Of a DNA stretch of 64,000 bases, positions 35,871 through 48,733 are shown one piece after another. A program made the translations under genes and the position numbers. Location of the stretch: the NCBI GenBank assembly GCA_000708835.1, contig DF236977.1, forward strand, positions 284,623 to 348,622. Direction: 5' to 3'. The stretch comes from Klebsormidium nitens (Eukaryota > Streptophyta > Klebsormidiophyceae > Klebsormidiales > Klebsormidiaceae). Under the pieces are notes generated by a model, which was not told the DNA's origin, did not search any database, and was given only the letters and a program-made list of their open reading frames with translations. Positions within the stretch are counted from its first letter, which is position 1. Every line of letters starts with the position of its first letter.

Positions 35871-36617
35871 GGCGCTGGCCAAGCGGGTCCAACCCCAAGT
35901 GCGCTACTAGCCCGCTACTAGCAATTCAACGAGAAACAGTGAGGCCGTCACGCTTGAACTTGGCACTCGCTTGAGCGAGGCTGCACCCGCCTGATCACCA
36001 TTCACAAGTCGCCCACCGCACAACCAAGCAAAGCAGATCCGCCCACCAGCTCCCCAGCTGGACCCTGATCGCTGAGCTCAAGAAGGAAGATCTATCTACG
36101 ATAGACAGCCTCCATCCTCGGGAGCTGTTCACAACCTGTTGAAACGTGAAAGAACAGAGCTCGGAGTCGTGGTCGAGGAGCTCTCCACAGTGCAGTCTGC
36201 AGAGCCTCAGGCTCAGGCTCCAGTCTCTGGCTCGGTGTTCACGCCTAGCTCCAGTACCTCTAGTCAACTTCTTTTCGGCCGTTCAGTTGCCTGGATACCG
36301 AGGAGTTCTAGGAGTCCACTCGAGAGTTCAAAAGATGTCCCTGCCAGCTGGCACTTGTCCACCAGGCTGCAGCTAGGGAAGCGTAGGGCTCCTATGGTTG
36401 AGAGATCAGGGCCTTGGGCAGTGCATTGCCGCGCCGTTGCACTTGGACAAGCATTGATGGTGGACTCTGCAGCTGCGGTGGCCAGACCTTGAGAAACTCA
36501 TCTGGCCTGCTCGCTCTCTTGAAGTTGAAGCCTGTGTGCATCTCTTCTGGGGCCGCGTCGTTTTGCAAGACGAGGTTTTTTGACAAGCCGTTTCGGCCGG
36601 TTGTCCCTTGATTCATC
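35871..36617. promoter_or_regulatory. head-to-head promoter region of SEC63 and SYT
   Basis: Only about 750 bases lie between these start codons, the shortest divergent spacer in the window. Both genes encode ER-membrane proteins, so a shared bidirectional promoter is plausible but not shown. I see no clear TATA element or UPRE-like box. Confidence 0.45.
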
Positions 36618-39600
36618 ATGGGGCTGTTTGGGACCCTTCTGAGTTTCATGGGGTTCGGGGGGGGCATCGGCGTGGGCCTGCTGATTGGCTACTTCATGTT
36701 TGTGTACACCCTGCCCAGCAAGGTGGAGGTGAGCGCGCACCGCCCCACCCAATGGGGGCGCACCGGCAGCACTTCTCCCACCAGCATTGGAATGCAAAGT
36801 ATTCTTCGCCAAATTCTGGCCTTCACTCTCGCAATTTGCATGCATGCATGCAGCCGTGACTCCGCTGAACTCTGCCCGGTTTGCTGTGCAGGACCCTCCG
36901 CTGAAGTCGGTGTCTGACCAGGACCCCAAGGGTCTGGAGCGCATGGTCAAGGATGTGCCCATGTGGGTCAGCTCCCCTGACTGGGAGAGGGTGAGCGCAC
37001 CGCCACCCTTGCATGCAATGGAGTGGCTTGGAGGGCTCTTCTCGCCTCGTCTAGGAAAGGAAGTGGAATGCGGAGTTGGGGTCAAACCTGGCCTGCACAG
37101 TCTCAACAATTTAAATTCTGGGCACATGGGGATCAGATTCTCCTCTCTTTCTGCAACAGCATTGCTTGATGCTTTAGGGGCTGCCTCTAGGATTCAGTGG
37201 GGTTTCTCAGCTGGACCATAACCACTGTAAGTTCTTTCGCCTTCTCATCCAGGGCCTGACCTCGTTCCGCAATCGAATGTGGTGCAGCCCCGTAAGCACT
37301 GTTGGTGCAGAAAGGTTGAGATGCCAACCGTCAATGACGCCGCCTCTCCTTGCAGGTTGGTTGGTTGAACCGCTTTGTGCGGGAGCTGTGGCCCTTTCTG
37401 GACCAGGTACGATTCCACCATCACTGCTTTCTTGTGCATCAATGTCAATGTGGATCCCCTGCGGCAAGATTTGTGCTTGCTGGCCAATTTTGGAGGCAAT
37501 TTGGTAAAGAGACACTGCAAAAGTGTTCAGGCCGCGGCTAGTGACGCTTTCGTGCCGGTGCTCAAACTCTGCCCGTACTTCTTAGTGAATCGCTTTGGGC
37601 CCTCGACCCCTGGTGGCCATCAGTGGCAGGGGCTGGTGCGGTGCATCAGTGTGTCCCCCTTGTCTTGCGTGCAGGCGGTGGCCAAGACGGTGCAGGACAT
37701 GGTGAAGCCCATGATCAAGCAGTACAAGCCAGCCCAAGTGGAGAGCGTGGAGTTTGAGGCGCTCACACTCGGGACGCTCCCCGCGCTTATCGACGGTTAG
37801 TGTTGCCCCCAGATTCTTATCTGCCTTTCAGCGTACGTATGTTAGCAAGAGTGACAAGGTCTAGACCAGCGGGGGTAGGCAGCGGGGGTGGCATGTTACC
37901 GGTGCGGCACCAGGGCTCTGAGCTTGGCGGGGTCTCGTGTGCAGGGGTGAAGGTGTATGAGACGAACGATGACGAAGTGATTCTGCAGCTCAACGTGAAG
38001 TACGCTGGCAACCCCAACATCATCGTTGCTGCCAAGGCGTTTGGAATGAAGGCAACCGTGCAGGTGGGCGCCCACTACAGCACCCCTATAGCCTCGCGCC
38101 ACCTGCCCCTGGCTCACGTGGTGGTGTCTCTGTTGAATGAAGCAGCACGAAGACTCGCGACCCTATTGTTAAGATCTGGGGGCTATTTCGAGCGTGCGGG
38201 GGACTGCTCTTATATTTCTCTTTAACGGCCTCACATGTGCGCCCTTGCTTGAGTTGGCGCCGGAGGTGCTGCGTGACTGCGGGCCCCATTGATTGCTGGG
38301 GTTGGGTTGTGCGTGCAGGCGACGGAGGTGCAGGTGTGGGCGCAGGTGCGCGTGACGCTGAAGCCGCTGATCCCGGTGTTCCCGTGCTTCAGCAACATCA
38401 CCATCTCCCTCATGACCAAGGTGCGCGCCCGCCGCATCAAGCAGCGGAACAAGCGCAACCTGTACGATTCTGCATCATGAAGGCTAAGCAGCAGCTCGTT
38501 TGCTGTTTGACATGTACGCGGATCTGGAGTGCACTGATTGACGCGCTCCTTTTGTCTCGTTCTTGCAGCCACATGTCGACTTCGGGCTGAAGCTGCTGGG
38601 AGGGGACGTGATGGCTATCCCCGGACTTTATCACTTTGCCCAGGTATGAGGCTCCGGGAGTTCGACGAACGTTTCAAGTGTGGTTTCTCTTATCAGCCGG
38701 TCGTTTGTCCTCAAGGTTTCTTCAGATGCAGAATCCCACATGGAGGCTTCCCTCAACGCTCCTATTCTGAGACAAGCCTTCGCACTTGGCAAAAAACCTC
38801 TTGTTATCTCAAGCACTCGGATACCTGGACGATATAGTTCCTGAGTCGAAGTGCTGTCCCTTGCCTTCCTTTCTCTCCGTCCCGCCGCTGTTGCTCACCT
38901 GTTGCGGGGCACCCGGGTGCAGGACCGCATCAAGAAGATTGTGGACACCATGCTGCTGTGGCCCCACAAGATGGAGATCCCGCTCGGCGGAGTTGTCGGG
39001 TGAGCCCCATCGAACCCCTCTTCCTAATCCGGGACTTGCCTCCATAACATGTCACAGACGTGCAGTTGAGGCTGCTTTCTGTGGCTGCGGCTGCCTTGGC
39101 GGAAGCTTGTCTTCTCCTCAGTGCACAGCCTGTCGCACAAGTCACTGTCGGGCCTTTGAAAACTTAGCATGGCGGTGCCTGCGTCCCGGCTCCCCTGGCT
39201 GACGGGGTGGCTGTGGTGTCGTGCGCTGCGTGCAGCACGCGGCCGGTGGGCATCCTGCACGTGAAGCTGGTGGAGGGCAAGAACCTGCGCAAGACGGACG
39301 TGTTTGGCTCCACCGACCCCTTCGTCGAGATGGCCTTCACCGGGGACGACAAGCCGCAAAAAAGCAAGGTACGGACTCCGCCGTTTCCGTAAGTACCCTC
39401 GCAAGGGCGCCCGAATTGGGCCTGCCGCTGTATCGCTGCTCTTATTTCTTACAGAGTACCGCGTTGCTACATCCTGTTCCGGATAGTCGATAGCATTGTA
39501 GATTCTGGAAACATCTGGTCGTTATGACCGTGCTCTGACAAAGAGTAGCCTCCTGGTCCGCCTCTGCGGGTTGTGATGTTGCCTCTACTGGGCTTCCACG

Positions 39601-41392
39601 TGCTGATTGCCGCGTTGTCCTCGAGCAACATCAGCAGTCGTAGTCCTTTCTATCCGGGGCGGGGGCCTGCTCGAGGGTTTGTATGACGATTCTCACCCTG
39701 GCTGCTTGTGAACGTGGTGCAGACGCTGAAGAAGGACCAGAACCCGACGTGGAACGAGGAGTTCCAGTTCGTGGTGCGCGACCCCACCACGGACAAGCTC
39801 ACGCTGCAGGTCTACGACTGGGACAGGACGTCGTCCAACACAAAGGTCAGCACACCGCCCGCCCGACGGAGACAATCAACCGGGAAAAGCCTCTTGACGA
39901 TCGTTTCAAACCGATTTTTGAGTTCGCTTAAGTTGCCTCGCCGTTTGCTGGCCTGGTTGCGGGGTACTGTCGTTGACGCGTGGACGTGCGTCGGTGTGCG
40001 TGCAGACGGGCGTGGCGGTGGTTGCGCTGAAGGACTTGGTGGGCAAGGGCGAGCAGGACCTGTGGCTGGACCTGGCCAAGACGGCCGCGGGACCGACGGA
40101 AGGCGACAAGGGGTACGGCCAGCTGCACGTGGTGGCGCACTACAAGGAGCTCAAGGACGAGATGGACACGGACGAGACGCCGCCGGGGGGGGGCGAGGCC
40201 GCCGTGGAGAAGGCGCCGGCGGGGACGCCCAAGGGGGGCGGCGTGCTGGTGGTGATCGTGCACAAGGGCGAGGAGCTGGAGGCCAAGAACGGCACGCCCA
40301 CCGCGTACGTCAAGCTCAAGTACCGCAACATCGAGTTCAAGACCAAGGTCAGCACGGCAACGGGCGTGGCCACAACGTGCAAAGCCGCACCACGGGATGA
40401 ATGACTTCAAACGGCACCTTGTACGTTTCTCGTGCTGAGGATCCATCTCAGGTGCCTCGTGCCTATGTCTGTTGGCCACCTTTTCTCGTAGAATAAGGCC
40501 GGCTGGAGCGCTGAAGGCGGTGCGTGGTGGGTGTTGTGTGCGTGCAGCCGGTGAAGAAGAGCGAGAGCCCGGAGTGGGAGGAGCGCTTCGAGTTCATCTT
40601 GCAGCAGCCGCCCGCGGGGGACCAGCTGCACGTGGAGGTGAAGAGCAAGGACTCGGACATGCTGGGCAAGCTGACGCACCACAAGGTATGCAACGCGCAG
40701 CCAAACTGGCAGGCACGGCAGCTTGGAGCATCAGGATGGGCGTCGTCAGTACGTCGAGTCAGTACCGTGAAGTGATGGAAATGTGGTGAAAGTTGTACTC
40801 TCATCATTGACTCCTCAGCCACACCTCAACTCCAGTCAAGGCCATCCACTATACATCTGAGATTGGAAGAGCGCTCAGACCGGAAACGTTGAGACCGTGC
40901 CAGCTGCTCGGACGTTAGGTTTGAATTCCCCGGGTCTGCTGTGCTCTGCCTCAGCGTTGAGCCCATTGTTCGCTGGTGTGGGCACCGCTTGAGCTGCCAT
41001 GTGACTAAGAGTCGGCAGAATGCGACGATTGTCGGTTCCTCTTGCAGTTGCCATGCAAGATCTGCTTAGCCGCAAGGAACACTAGGCCTGACTGATACAT
41101 CCGCTTCGTAGCCCCGATGCGAGCCCTTCCACAGCAGGTCGTGCGCGCTTGGAGACTGAAGATAGACAATCCTGGGCAGGCCTCCAAGCAAGGACCTTGG
41201 TTGTTATATGCGAGATGTGAGCCATGACATTGACCTGCTTTCGGCGTTCGTTTGCACGCGCAGAGTACGATTGGGGACGTGGACATTCCGCTGAACGACG
41301 TGGTGTCGAACCGGCGCATTAACGACGTGTACCAGCTCAACAACTCACGCCATGGCGCCGTCAAGATCGAGCTCCAGTGGCTCACGCCCTAG
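36618..41392 (+). CDS. SYT1: plant synaptotagmin / extended-synaptotagmin (SMP plus two C2 domains, 539 aa)
   Basis: Thirteen exons join in phase: 36618-36728, 36892-36990, 37356-37406, 37675-37795, 37945-38063, 38319-38420, 38569-38643, 38923-38999, 39236-39368, 39723-39845, 40006-40347, 40548-40685 and 41264-41392. The start encodes a membrane anchor (GGGIGVGLLIGYFMFVYTLP). Next is the SMP lipid-transfer domain (VGWLNRFVRELWPFLDQ to MEIPLGGVVG), ending at about residue 250. C2A follows, with the calcium-type loop KTDVFGSTDPFVEM and DWDRTSS. C2B has EAKNGTPTAYVKL, which lacks the loop-1 aspartates, and ends AVKIELQWLTP. The length is almost identical to plant SYT1. Plant SYTs tether ER to plasma membrane and stabilise membranes under cold and mechanical stress. 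A possible extra 39-nt exon lies between exons 2 and 3 and is listed separately. Confidence 0.95.
37253..37291 (+). other. candidate 39-nt cassette exon in SYT
   Basis: A 39-base stretch follows a perfect acceptor (TCATCCAG) and precedes a consensus donor (GTAAGC). It is open in phase 0, encoding GLTSFRNRMWCSP, and would insert between SSPDWER and VGWLNRF without changing the frame. Plant SYT1 does not have an insertion here as far as I recall. It may be an alternative exon or a chance pseudo-exon. Confidence 0.35.
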
Positions 41393-42854
41393 GGCCTGCC
41401 AGATGCAGGCTCCGCTCGCGCGTCTCTGCCACTAACGACACTTGTCATCCGGTCCAGTGTTTCGAGTGCCCCTCTGACTCTTCGGAAGACGTGCTAAAGT
41501 CAGCTGGATGTTCCTAAGCGGTTGTACAAAAGAACTGGTCGTAGTCGTTATTTACAGACAAGGTAGTTACTGTTCTTCGAAGTGTTGACCTGAGTTTTCT
41601 TGGCCGTTGGTTGGCGTCGTCCATGAATGGGCAGTTCTAGTCCACAAGCCTGAGGACTCCAGCGGGCGGTGCTGGATATGGAGTGCACGTTGTCATGGCC
41701 CTACCGCACATGTGCGACGTGTATGGAATTACATTGTACGCAAGGTTATACCACCGGCCTTAGATCTTTGTAGGGGGTGGCAAAACGATTCTGCAATTCT
41801 GCTAACGCTCGTTTGTGCGTAAGCGATGAAACTGCTCCTACGTTTCTTGTACGACCAGAGCATTGATCAGGGTAGTTGCACGCTGATATATCATTGTCAT
41901 GTGCGCTGGTCGTCGGACGCTGCTGTCAGCTGTGCAGCCGAACCATTCTGCGTGTGCACGTCGATCAATGATCTACTCTAAGCTCCTCGATCAGATATCC
42001 GCGTTGATCCGCAGCATGCAGCGTTGCTTGAGAGTTAAGCAAATGCGGAGGGATCGCAGCCTGGTCCGTTTGCATGCAAGATCCTGTCGAACGATACAAC
42101 AGCTAGAGCCTAGTGTGGATCATTCGCAATCATGTAATTTTTCAACATGTGTTTTGTACGGCCCTATGAAAGATAAACCTTTCAAAAGAGTCAAAGCCAT
42201 GTACGTGCAGCTGCCCAATCATGAACGCGTCTTTTCAGGACGTTCAATACATGTATACAATCAAGGACCACGGTGTTCAATGATTGGACCCCCGCATAAT
42301 GCAAGTCTCATGTATCCCAGATTAAATCATAAAGCAAAGTAGTACCTATAGGAGACCGAGCAGCTATTCTTAGAAACCGCATAGCTCGCTCTGAGCATGC
42401 TTACCATGCGTCAATGCCTATACGCTCATTACATGTAGACCCAGAATCCACTTCCGAGGCCCCGCGGCCAGCTCAATTGCACTGTACGCGCCTGTACAGC
42501 TCCTACATACTCCGCAACTCAGGTGCTAGCTAGCAGGGCTAAACGAAAGCATTGATCTCGGTCACTTGGGCTCAACGGCCTCTCGATGCCTAGCAACGAC
42601 CTTGCTCATGATACACTCATTCTCTCATCTGCATCCTACGCTGCCCTACGTACTGGCGGTCCAGGCCTATAGCTGGATCTGGTGACCAATGTTCCACTAC
42701 TGAACAGCACTACCCGCCCCGAGCAGGCGGTGCTCCAAGGACGGTCCGTGCTAACTAGGCATGCTGCAAAACTGGGTCCTCAATTACCGCAGCCGCTGGG
42801 CGCCTGCCCTTATTGTACACTCTTCGGCCTCCGCAGCTGCGCGGCCGCTTGTTT
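41393..42854. other. convergent 3' spacer, no gene seen
   Basis: About 1.46 kb between the SYT and tubby stop codons. A 147-codon open frame at 41899-42342 has no recognisable motif and ordinary spacer composition, so I do not call it a gene. Confidence 0.45.
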
Positions 42855-44959
42855 CTAGATGGCGTAGCAGAGCTTGTTGTCCAGGTTGGCGATGGCGATG
42901 GCGAACGCCTGCAGCGCGCTCAGCGGCGGGCTGTAGTCCAGCGCGAAGCTGTTCTTGCCGGTGCGCCCGCACAGCAGCACCGGCGCGCCGGGGCCCTGCG
43001 GCAGAGCGGCGCGCGCGGGCACCAGCAGAAAGTTTTTGCTGCTCGCCACCTTCACGCGACCCCTGCAGAGGCAGGAGAGGCGGGTCAGATTTGGTTGGAA
43101 CAATACAGTTATCCTTGATTCAACGGCCGAAGCCGTCAGCGCCCGATCACACTCCGGCGAGTTGTGCACAAAATGGCTCACTTAAACGTAAGAATGAGGG
43201 TGCAAGGCCTGCCACATGGCCTACTTGGGGAAGTCGAGGTTGTACGCCTTTGTGGTGGGGCTCCACACGGGCGCCTTCGTCTCCAAGACCAGCCCCGGGC
43301 TGCTCAGGCCGTCGGCATCCGCGGGCAGCCCGCCCAGGCGCAGCGCAGGGAGGCCCGCAGAGGGGGGGCCGCCAGCCAGGCCACGCAAGGGGGGGGAGCT
43401 GCACGAGCACAGGTGAGGACAACGGTCAGATGGAGAGAAAAGTACGAGCGGTCGACGAGACGGGCCCGGATGCAAATAAGGCCCGAACTATTCCTCGCAA
43501 CTTTTAGAGCGTAGTGTACGCGCTCTTTCAACGTCCAGGCGGTGTCAGTGACGGGCAGAAGAGCGCCGGGCGTACCTGGCGCAGCGCGCGTACTGCGGGC
43601 TGGACGACTCGGAGGGAACGGCAGGCGGGGCGCCGTCCGGCATGGAGACGCCCGGCAGGACGACGGTGAGGCTGCGCGAGCCGGGCTCGCCCACAGAAGC
43701 GAAGCTCTGGCAGGGGCGCAAGGGACGGAGTGGGCGAGGGCAGGAGGAGAGGCCGTTTGCCCGCGCACACAGGAAGTGACAACCAGAGCTAATGTGTCAA
43801 TCAGACAGTAAGGAAGCAGTCGAGCACCTATTCGAACACCGTGACGGGTTCCAGAAGAGCTCTGACAGGATCAGTTTGAACCCATAACAGCTCAAAAGGT
43901 CGTTTTCTCACGGTCTTCATTTCACACCTTTGTCCTCACGCGAACGCAGTGGCTGCAGTGGGCGGCAGTGGCTGAAGATTCGTGCTCTGTTGGATTTCGA
44001 AAGAGTGATAAGATGGGCATCGGCCTCTCACCTTGCCAAACCGGACGATACACTTTGCAGTCGACTCGAGCTTGAGCCTGCTGCGGGGGCTGCGCGGGCT
44101 GCCCGGCTGCACGTCCCCCGGAACGGTGTCGGCAAACAGCATGTACTCGCTGCCGGCAAGGTTGGCGCGCAGCTGGCCCACGCTGCCGCTCTCGCGTGAC
44201 CCTGTCGAGTTGTCCTCGAAAAAGGTGTACCAACTGCGAATAGCCGTCAGGGACCTGCAGGGAGGTGGTCAAGCAGCAAACTTAAAGGCGGATGAGGAAC
44301 TCTTTCAACAAGACGCCCAAAGTGTCCGAGGGCTGCTTTGCGGTGTCGCTCTAAAGCGTACAAAGCAAAGGTATGTCCTCCCTTCGTGTAATATACATGT
44401 CTCTGCTGATCGAGCCCACTTGGCAATTAGAATCAACCGGAATGGCATGTTGCCCCTTGGCCGCATACCTGCGGGCTGTGTACAGGAACTTGTCCGTTCC
44501 GTCATCCAGGTAGCACGAGTACTGTGGCCTCATGGTCCCCTTGCGCATGATCCGGCATCGGACAGCCAATTCAACGGGCGCTAAGCATCGTGCCACCTGG
44601 AGGCTCTTGTGCCCAGTATGACCAACAGCCGGCCGGCCCTGTTCCCCATTGGCTCCCTCGTCCCTAGGGCGGCATGCTGCTGCCTCTTCCTCCACTGGAT
44701 TCACCTTGCTGTGGCCCGCCCTGCCCAGGCTCAGCATGCGCAGCAGGCCCAATCCCATGCCCGCCCCCGTGGGGCTGCCAGTACTGGCCGCCAAAGCCTC
44801 CGGAGGGGCCGCAGTCCACCCTGGGGCAGGCCTGCTTGAACTGCCCTGCACATCGTCCTGTGGCTCAGCGCGCGAGGAGGGCTGAGCCTCCGTGTGAAAG
44901 GTGTCGTCGTCCCGCCCTGTGACTGGCGACGACGGGAGCGACACACTCAGTTGGGCCAT
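42855..44959 (-). CDS. TULP: tubby-like protein without F-box (408 aa)
   Basis: Five exons join in phase: 44959-44469, 44254-44032, 43706-43576, 43398-43225 and 43062-42855. Residues 1-120 are Ser/Pro/Gly-rich and look disordered. The tubby beta-barrel follows, with VELAVRCRIMRKGT, DGTDKFLYTARR and GSVGQLRANLAGSEYMLFAD. The diagnostic C-terminal half has LVLETKAPVWSPTTKAYNL, then GRVKVASSKNFLLVP, GRTGKNSFALDYSPPLSAL and the closing helix ALQAFAIAIANLDNKLCYAI. That last helix is the hydrophobic core helix of tubby proteins. Tubby domains bind plasma-membrane phosphoinositides and can release to the nucleus. Land-plant tubby-like proteins usually carry an N-terminal F-box; none is visible here, so this one resembles the animal layout. 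An undetected upstream exon remains possible. Confidence 0.88.
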
Positions 44960-46720
44960 CCTCAGGCTGCTCGAAGATCAGGCCTGCCACACCGTAACGG
45001 CAGCCATCCTTGGGTTTGAAAGCCGATGCCCTCAACTCCGTCTAGCCAAGTGAACGGATTGAGAGCAACGGTCCCGATGGGCGTGCTGACCAGACACGAC
45101 ACTTCCTTCATACGGCGGTCTATAGCTAGCTGGCGTTCCTATTCATTCCTTACACCAGTCAAAGATGCATACATATTCCTTACACCTGTCATTTCAGAGC
45201 TGAATTTCGGAGCGGGCCCGACCCATGAGGGCCACACTCTTGATCAAACGAGTGCCTCGCTGGATACAAACATAGTGACGTGGCAGGAAGTCGGCCATGA
45301 CAATGCAGTGCCGTTGTTTGGACGTCGACCTATTCAGACTGGTCAGACCGGCTTCTCCTGAGCGTTCGCTGAAGTTTAATCATGCAAGTTTCTTTTGTTT
45401 CATAAGTCAGGGGTTCCGCATCATACTTATACCTGAGAATGGCATTCATGACTATACCATCTAACCGGAATTGAGTGGGCAAGAAGCCCCAAAACCTCAA
45501 CAGTTAATATTAACTGTTGGCGTCAAACTCGGCTTTAGATGAGTTGGTTAATTGCAATATGCCAGGTTGGACTTGACCCCGACTTGAGCTTGCCGATCAA
45601 CTCAGCAAGCGGAAATTTGTTGCTTTGACTGCCAATTGTGCACACCGTTACGTCTCTCCCGATCAGCTAAGCAGCTAGCGTCGACAGCTTCGACGCGTCA
45701 ACCGGTAACCATTCGCTTCGGGTTGACGTCCATAGTCTGATAGTCCCCGCCCTCCGCTTTGCCGCTTTAAGACGTTGTCACTGCGTACACCTGCCGGCAT
45801 CTCCATCCTATTCTACTCGCTCAAACTTCCAAGTGGGTTGGTTACCGAGTACGTATCTAAGGTATGTAGACTCGGGTGATTGAAGCACTACCTACCTATT
45901 TACAAATTAGTGAAAGTCTGCGGAGTCCCGTGTCAGTCAGGACTCAGGATACCCCTCGGGTCAATGCATTACTTCCACCTACCTATGTTCCTATGTGCAG
46001 CGCACTGATTACCCACATTCTTTATTCTGATTTGGTCAACAGACACCTCCGCCTCAGCGCGCGCACACTATTCTCCACATCCGACGGCAGGCCCGGCAAG
46101 TAGATCTGCCCTAAATTCATACTTCGGGATCGACGGTCAGATTTGACAAGATCGTGAAGTAGCCGGTCTCTACTACCCACAGGGACCGGTGGATCCCCAA
46201 AGGGTCCGGGAACGCCGTGTACGAACAGCTCGGGGATTGTTTCCGGGGAGTGCCACGGAAACTGTTTTCAAATTCCCCGCCAAGATGCCCCATGCATGCA
46301 CAGGTGGCGGTAAAGGCCCAGCTAGAACGGCATTCTGGGCATTGAATCTTGATCAACCTTCAAGGAGTACGGCAGAGAGCAACAGCCTGCCAACAGTGCC
46401 AACAGGAAATGCGGTAGGGTTCCCATACGGTAATTGAAAGGTGTACCGTGTCCCTAAGAGAAGTGGCTTTCATTGTCATCTTTGATCTGCAACACTTTCA
46501 ATAGCAGTTGATCAAGGTGCCACCGTTTGCGCGAAACTTGCTCTGGGTCTGAGTACCTTTGCTTGGTCTGCTCATCTAATCTGCACCTAGGCCAGTCTTT
46601 CGAGTCTTAAGCAGCACTTCGAGTAGGGCTGGAAAGAGTCTGAGGGATCCTGTTCATCAGCAACTGCGCAGCAAAACACCGCCAGCTGTCGAGAGAGAGT
46701 TGACAAACGGCGCCGTCACC
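44960..46720. promoter_or_regulatory. head-to-head spacer between tubby and CKS1 genes
   Basis: About 1.76 kb between divergent start codons. It contains both promoters and has no open frame with a recognisable motif. Composition is mixed and AT-richer than the exons. Confidence 0.4.
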
Positions 46721-47636
46721 ATGCCGGCTCAGATCCAGTACTCTGAGAAGTATTTTGATGAAATTTTTGAGTACAGTTAGGTTTTCCATCCCTGACAGTC
46801 TCGAGTGTTAGTATTACTCCAGTACAGGAAGTATCTACTCCCTCCTACTTTGCTTTTGCCTCAATTGTGCTCTGATGCCCCAAACATGCGAGCTGTCTCC
46901 GTCAGGCATGACTCCAGCACGACTCTGTCAAAGAGTCAAAAGTAACAAGGTTCTGCCTGCTTTCTGCAGACATGTGGTGCTGCCGAAGGAGATCGCAGAG
47001 CACCTTCCCAAGAACCGGCTCCTTTCAGAGGTGAGCGCTCACCAATCACCAGTCAGAAAGGCTCCCGTTGCATGCGGAGTAAGACTGAACAAGGTTGGGC
47101 GGGTCCATAGGCTATCCCTACGGTGGCAGGAGTTTGCGAATCGGTCCAAAGAATTTGGTAGACCCAATGTCCAGCTGTGGCGCCAACCTATCAGTCGCGA
47201 GCGCGAGCAGACTCATGGATGGATGAATCTGCCAGGTGGAATGGAGGGCACTCGGTGTGCAGCAATCAAGAGGTTGGGTCCACTATGCAATCCATCGGCC
47301 AGAGGTAAGCTTTTCGTCTCTACTTCATCAATTTGTGATAAACACTTGTTGGTTCAAGCAGATAAAGCTCTGCTTATCTGCTGTGGCGAAGCCTTCGCTT
47401 CTCCCTCATGGAAATAGCCTGCTTCCTTGTTACATTCTGCTTAAGGTGGGTTAATTGTTGGAAACTTGAATGATGCCCTCTGATGACGCAGCATCAATAT
47501 GTTCCATGAATCTACTGAACCTCAACAAATTGGATGTATACAGCCACACATAATGCTCTTCCGACGTCCAAAAGACTATCAGCAGCAGCAGGCGCCAGCT
47601 GTACAACAAGTTCAGGCGAACGGAGTCCGGGTCTGA
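46721..47636 (+). CDS. CKS1: cyclin-dependent kinase regulatory subunit CKS1 (92 aa)
   Basis: Four exons: 46721-46776, 46970-47030, 47236-47304 and 47544-47636. The product starts [19 protein letters not shown] and continues [20 protein letters not shown], then [20 protein letters not shown], then [19 protein letters not shown]. All of it is colinear with CKS1/p9 proteins, including the HxPEPH hinge that controls strand exchange and the anion-site residues. The Gln-rich tail plus about fifteen residues is slightly longer than the core. CKS1 binds CDK and phospho-threonine motifs and increases processive phosphorylation in the cell cycle. The first junction is abnormal: exon 1 must end in TACAG to encode the Arg of EYRHVV, but the next bases are TTAGG rather than GT. 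The other two introns are canonical. Confidence 0.92.
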
Positions 47637-48733
47637 TGAAAGCCTAGTCTTGGAGCTCCTCGTATGCTTATCACAGTCTGAAGCCTCCTCCTACTAGCCG
47701 TTGGTCATGTATGGTTGATACGCAGCCAGTGCAAAGCTAGGGCACCATGACTGGAAGGTAGACAGGACAGCTCAGGGGTTGTCAAATGATCTCTTTTCCA
47801 TCGTGCACCGAGGCAACTAATTTCCTGAGATCTAAATGGTTGGTAAATTGTGTGCTTGTCCAGCCATGAATTTTGTCTGTTGCTTTTGTGGCCATGTGTA
47901 TCCCAGCTTAAAAGTATTCACCGGGTAGTATGAATGCAATCGATCACGTTGAAGTGTTGGAAAGAAAGTGATACTTGTGAAGTCGAGGAAGTTGTGCAAG
48001 ATACTAGAATGAGATGGTAAACTGTAACAAATAGGTACAGCAAATGCGGGTTTTCCCTGTCCAAGCTCGTACATGAGGCGCTCTCATGAAAGCAATACAA
48101 GACTACGAATCGCATTTAGGCGTCCATAAATCGCAGAACGGTGACCACGTAAGTTGTGCTTATATTAGTACGTTTGTAGCCATGCAATGCATGTTTTAGC
48201 ATGACCATTCATTGCGAATTGTTCGCATCGTTTGGACGCCCTTAAAGATTGAATTGGACTCGCCGATTAACGAAGTCATATGCTGTTAAAAGTATTTATA
48301 AGCTGAAAGACTATCATGACTCACAACAAGCGATCCGAGCAAAATATATAGTGTGTCACTCTCTCGGTAACCAGTGAACCAGTCTGACAACGACCCTTAT
48401 TACAGCATGACAATGTTCGATTACATTTGGAAAATTGTGTAATGACTACAGCAAGTTCGACCAGGTTGCAAATGAAATCAAGGAACTTTCTTGCGAGAAA
48501 TGTGCAGCAACTTTCTTGAAAGTTTTCTCAAAGCCGGGCGGAACTTGAGGTAGCCAAGAAAAGTAGATCGCAGAATACCGGATACGTTTGGCCGGGTCCA
48601 AGTCGACCAACTGTTGACATCGCAAGAAAGCTTTGATTTTCCTGTGATAATAGAACAGCTAGCACGATAACCATGACGAGCTCCTAACCACTGAGTGGGC
48701 TGAGCTTGACTTATAATTTGGCTGCTTAGCATG
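47637..48733. other. convergent 3' spacer, no gene seen
   Basis: About 1.1 kb between CKS1 and URI1 stop codons. It is AT-rich, with only short motif-free frames. Confidence 0.5.

Noticed and set aside
41899-42342. 147-codon plus-strand frame in the SYT-tubby spacer
   Set aside because: No motif, spacer-like composition and no splice context.
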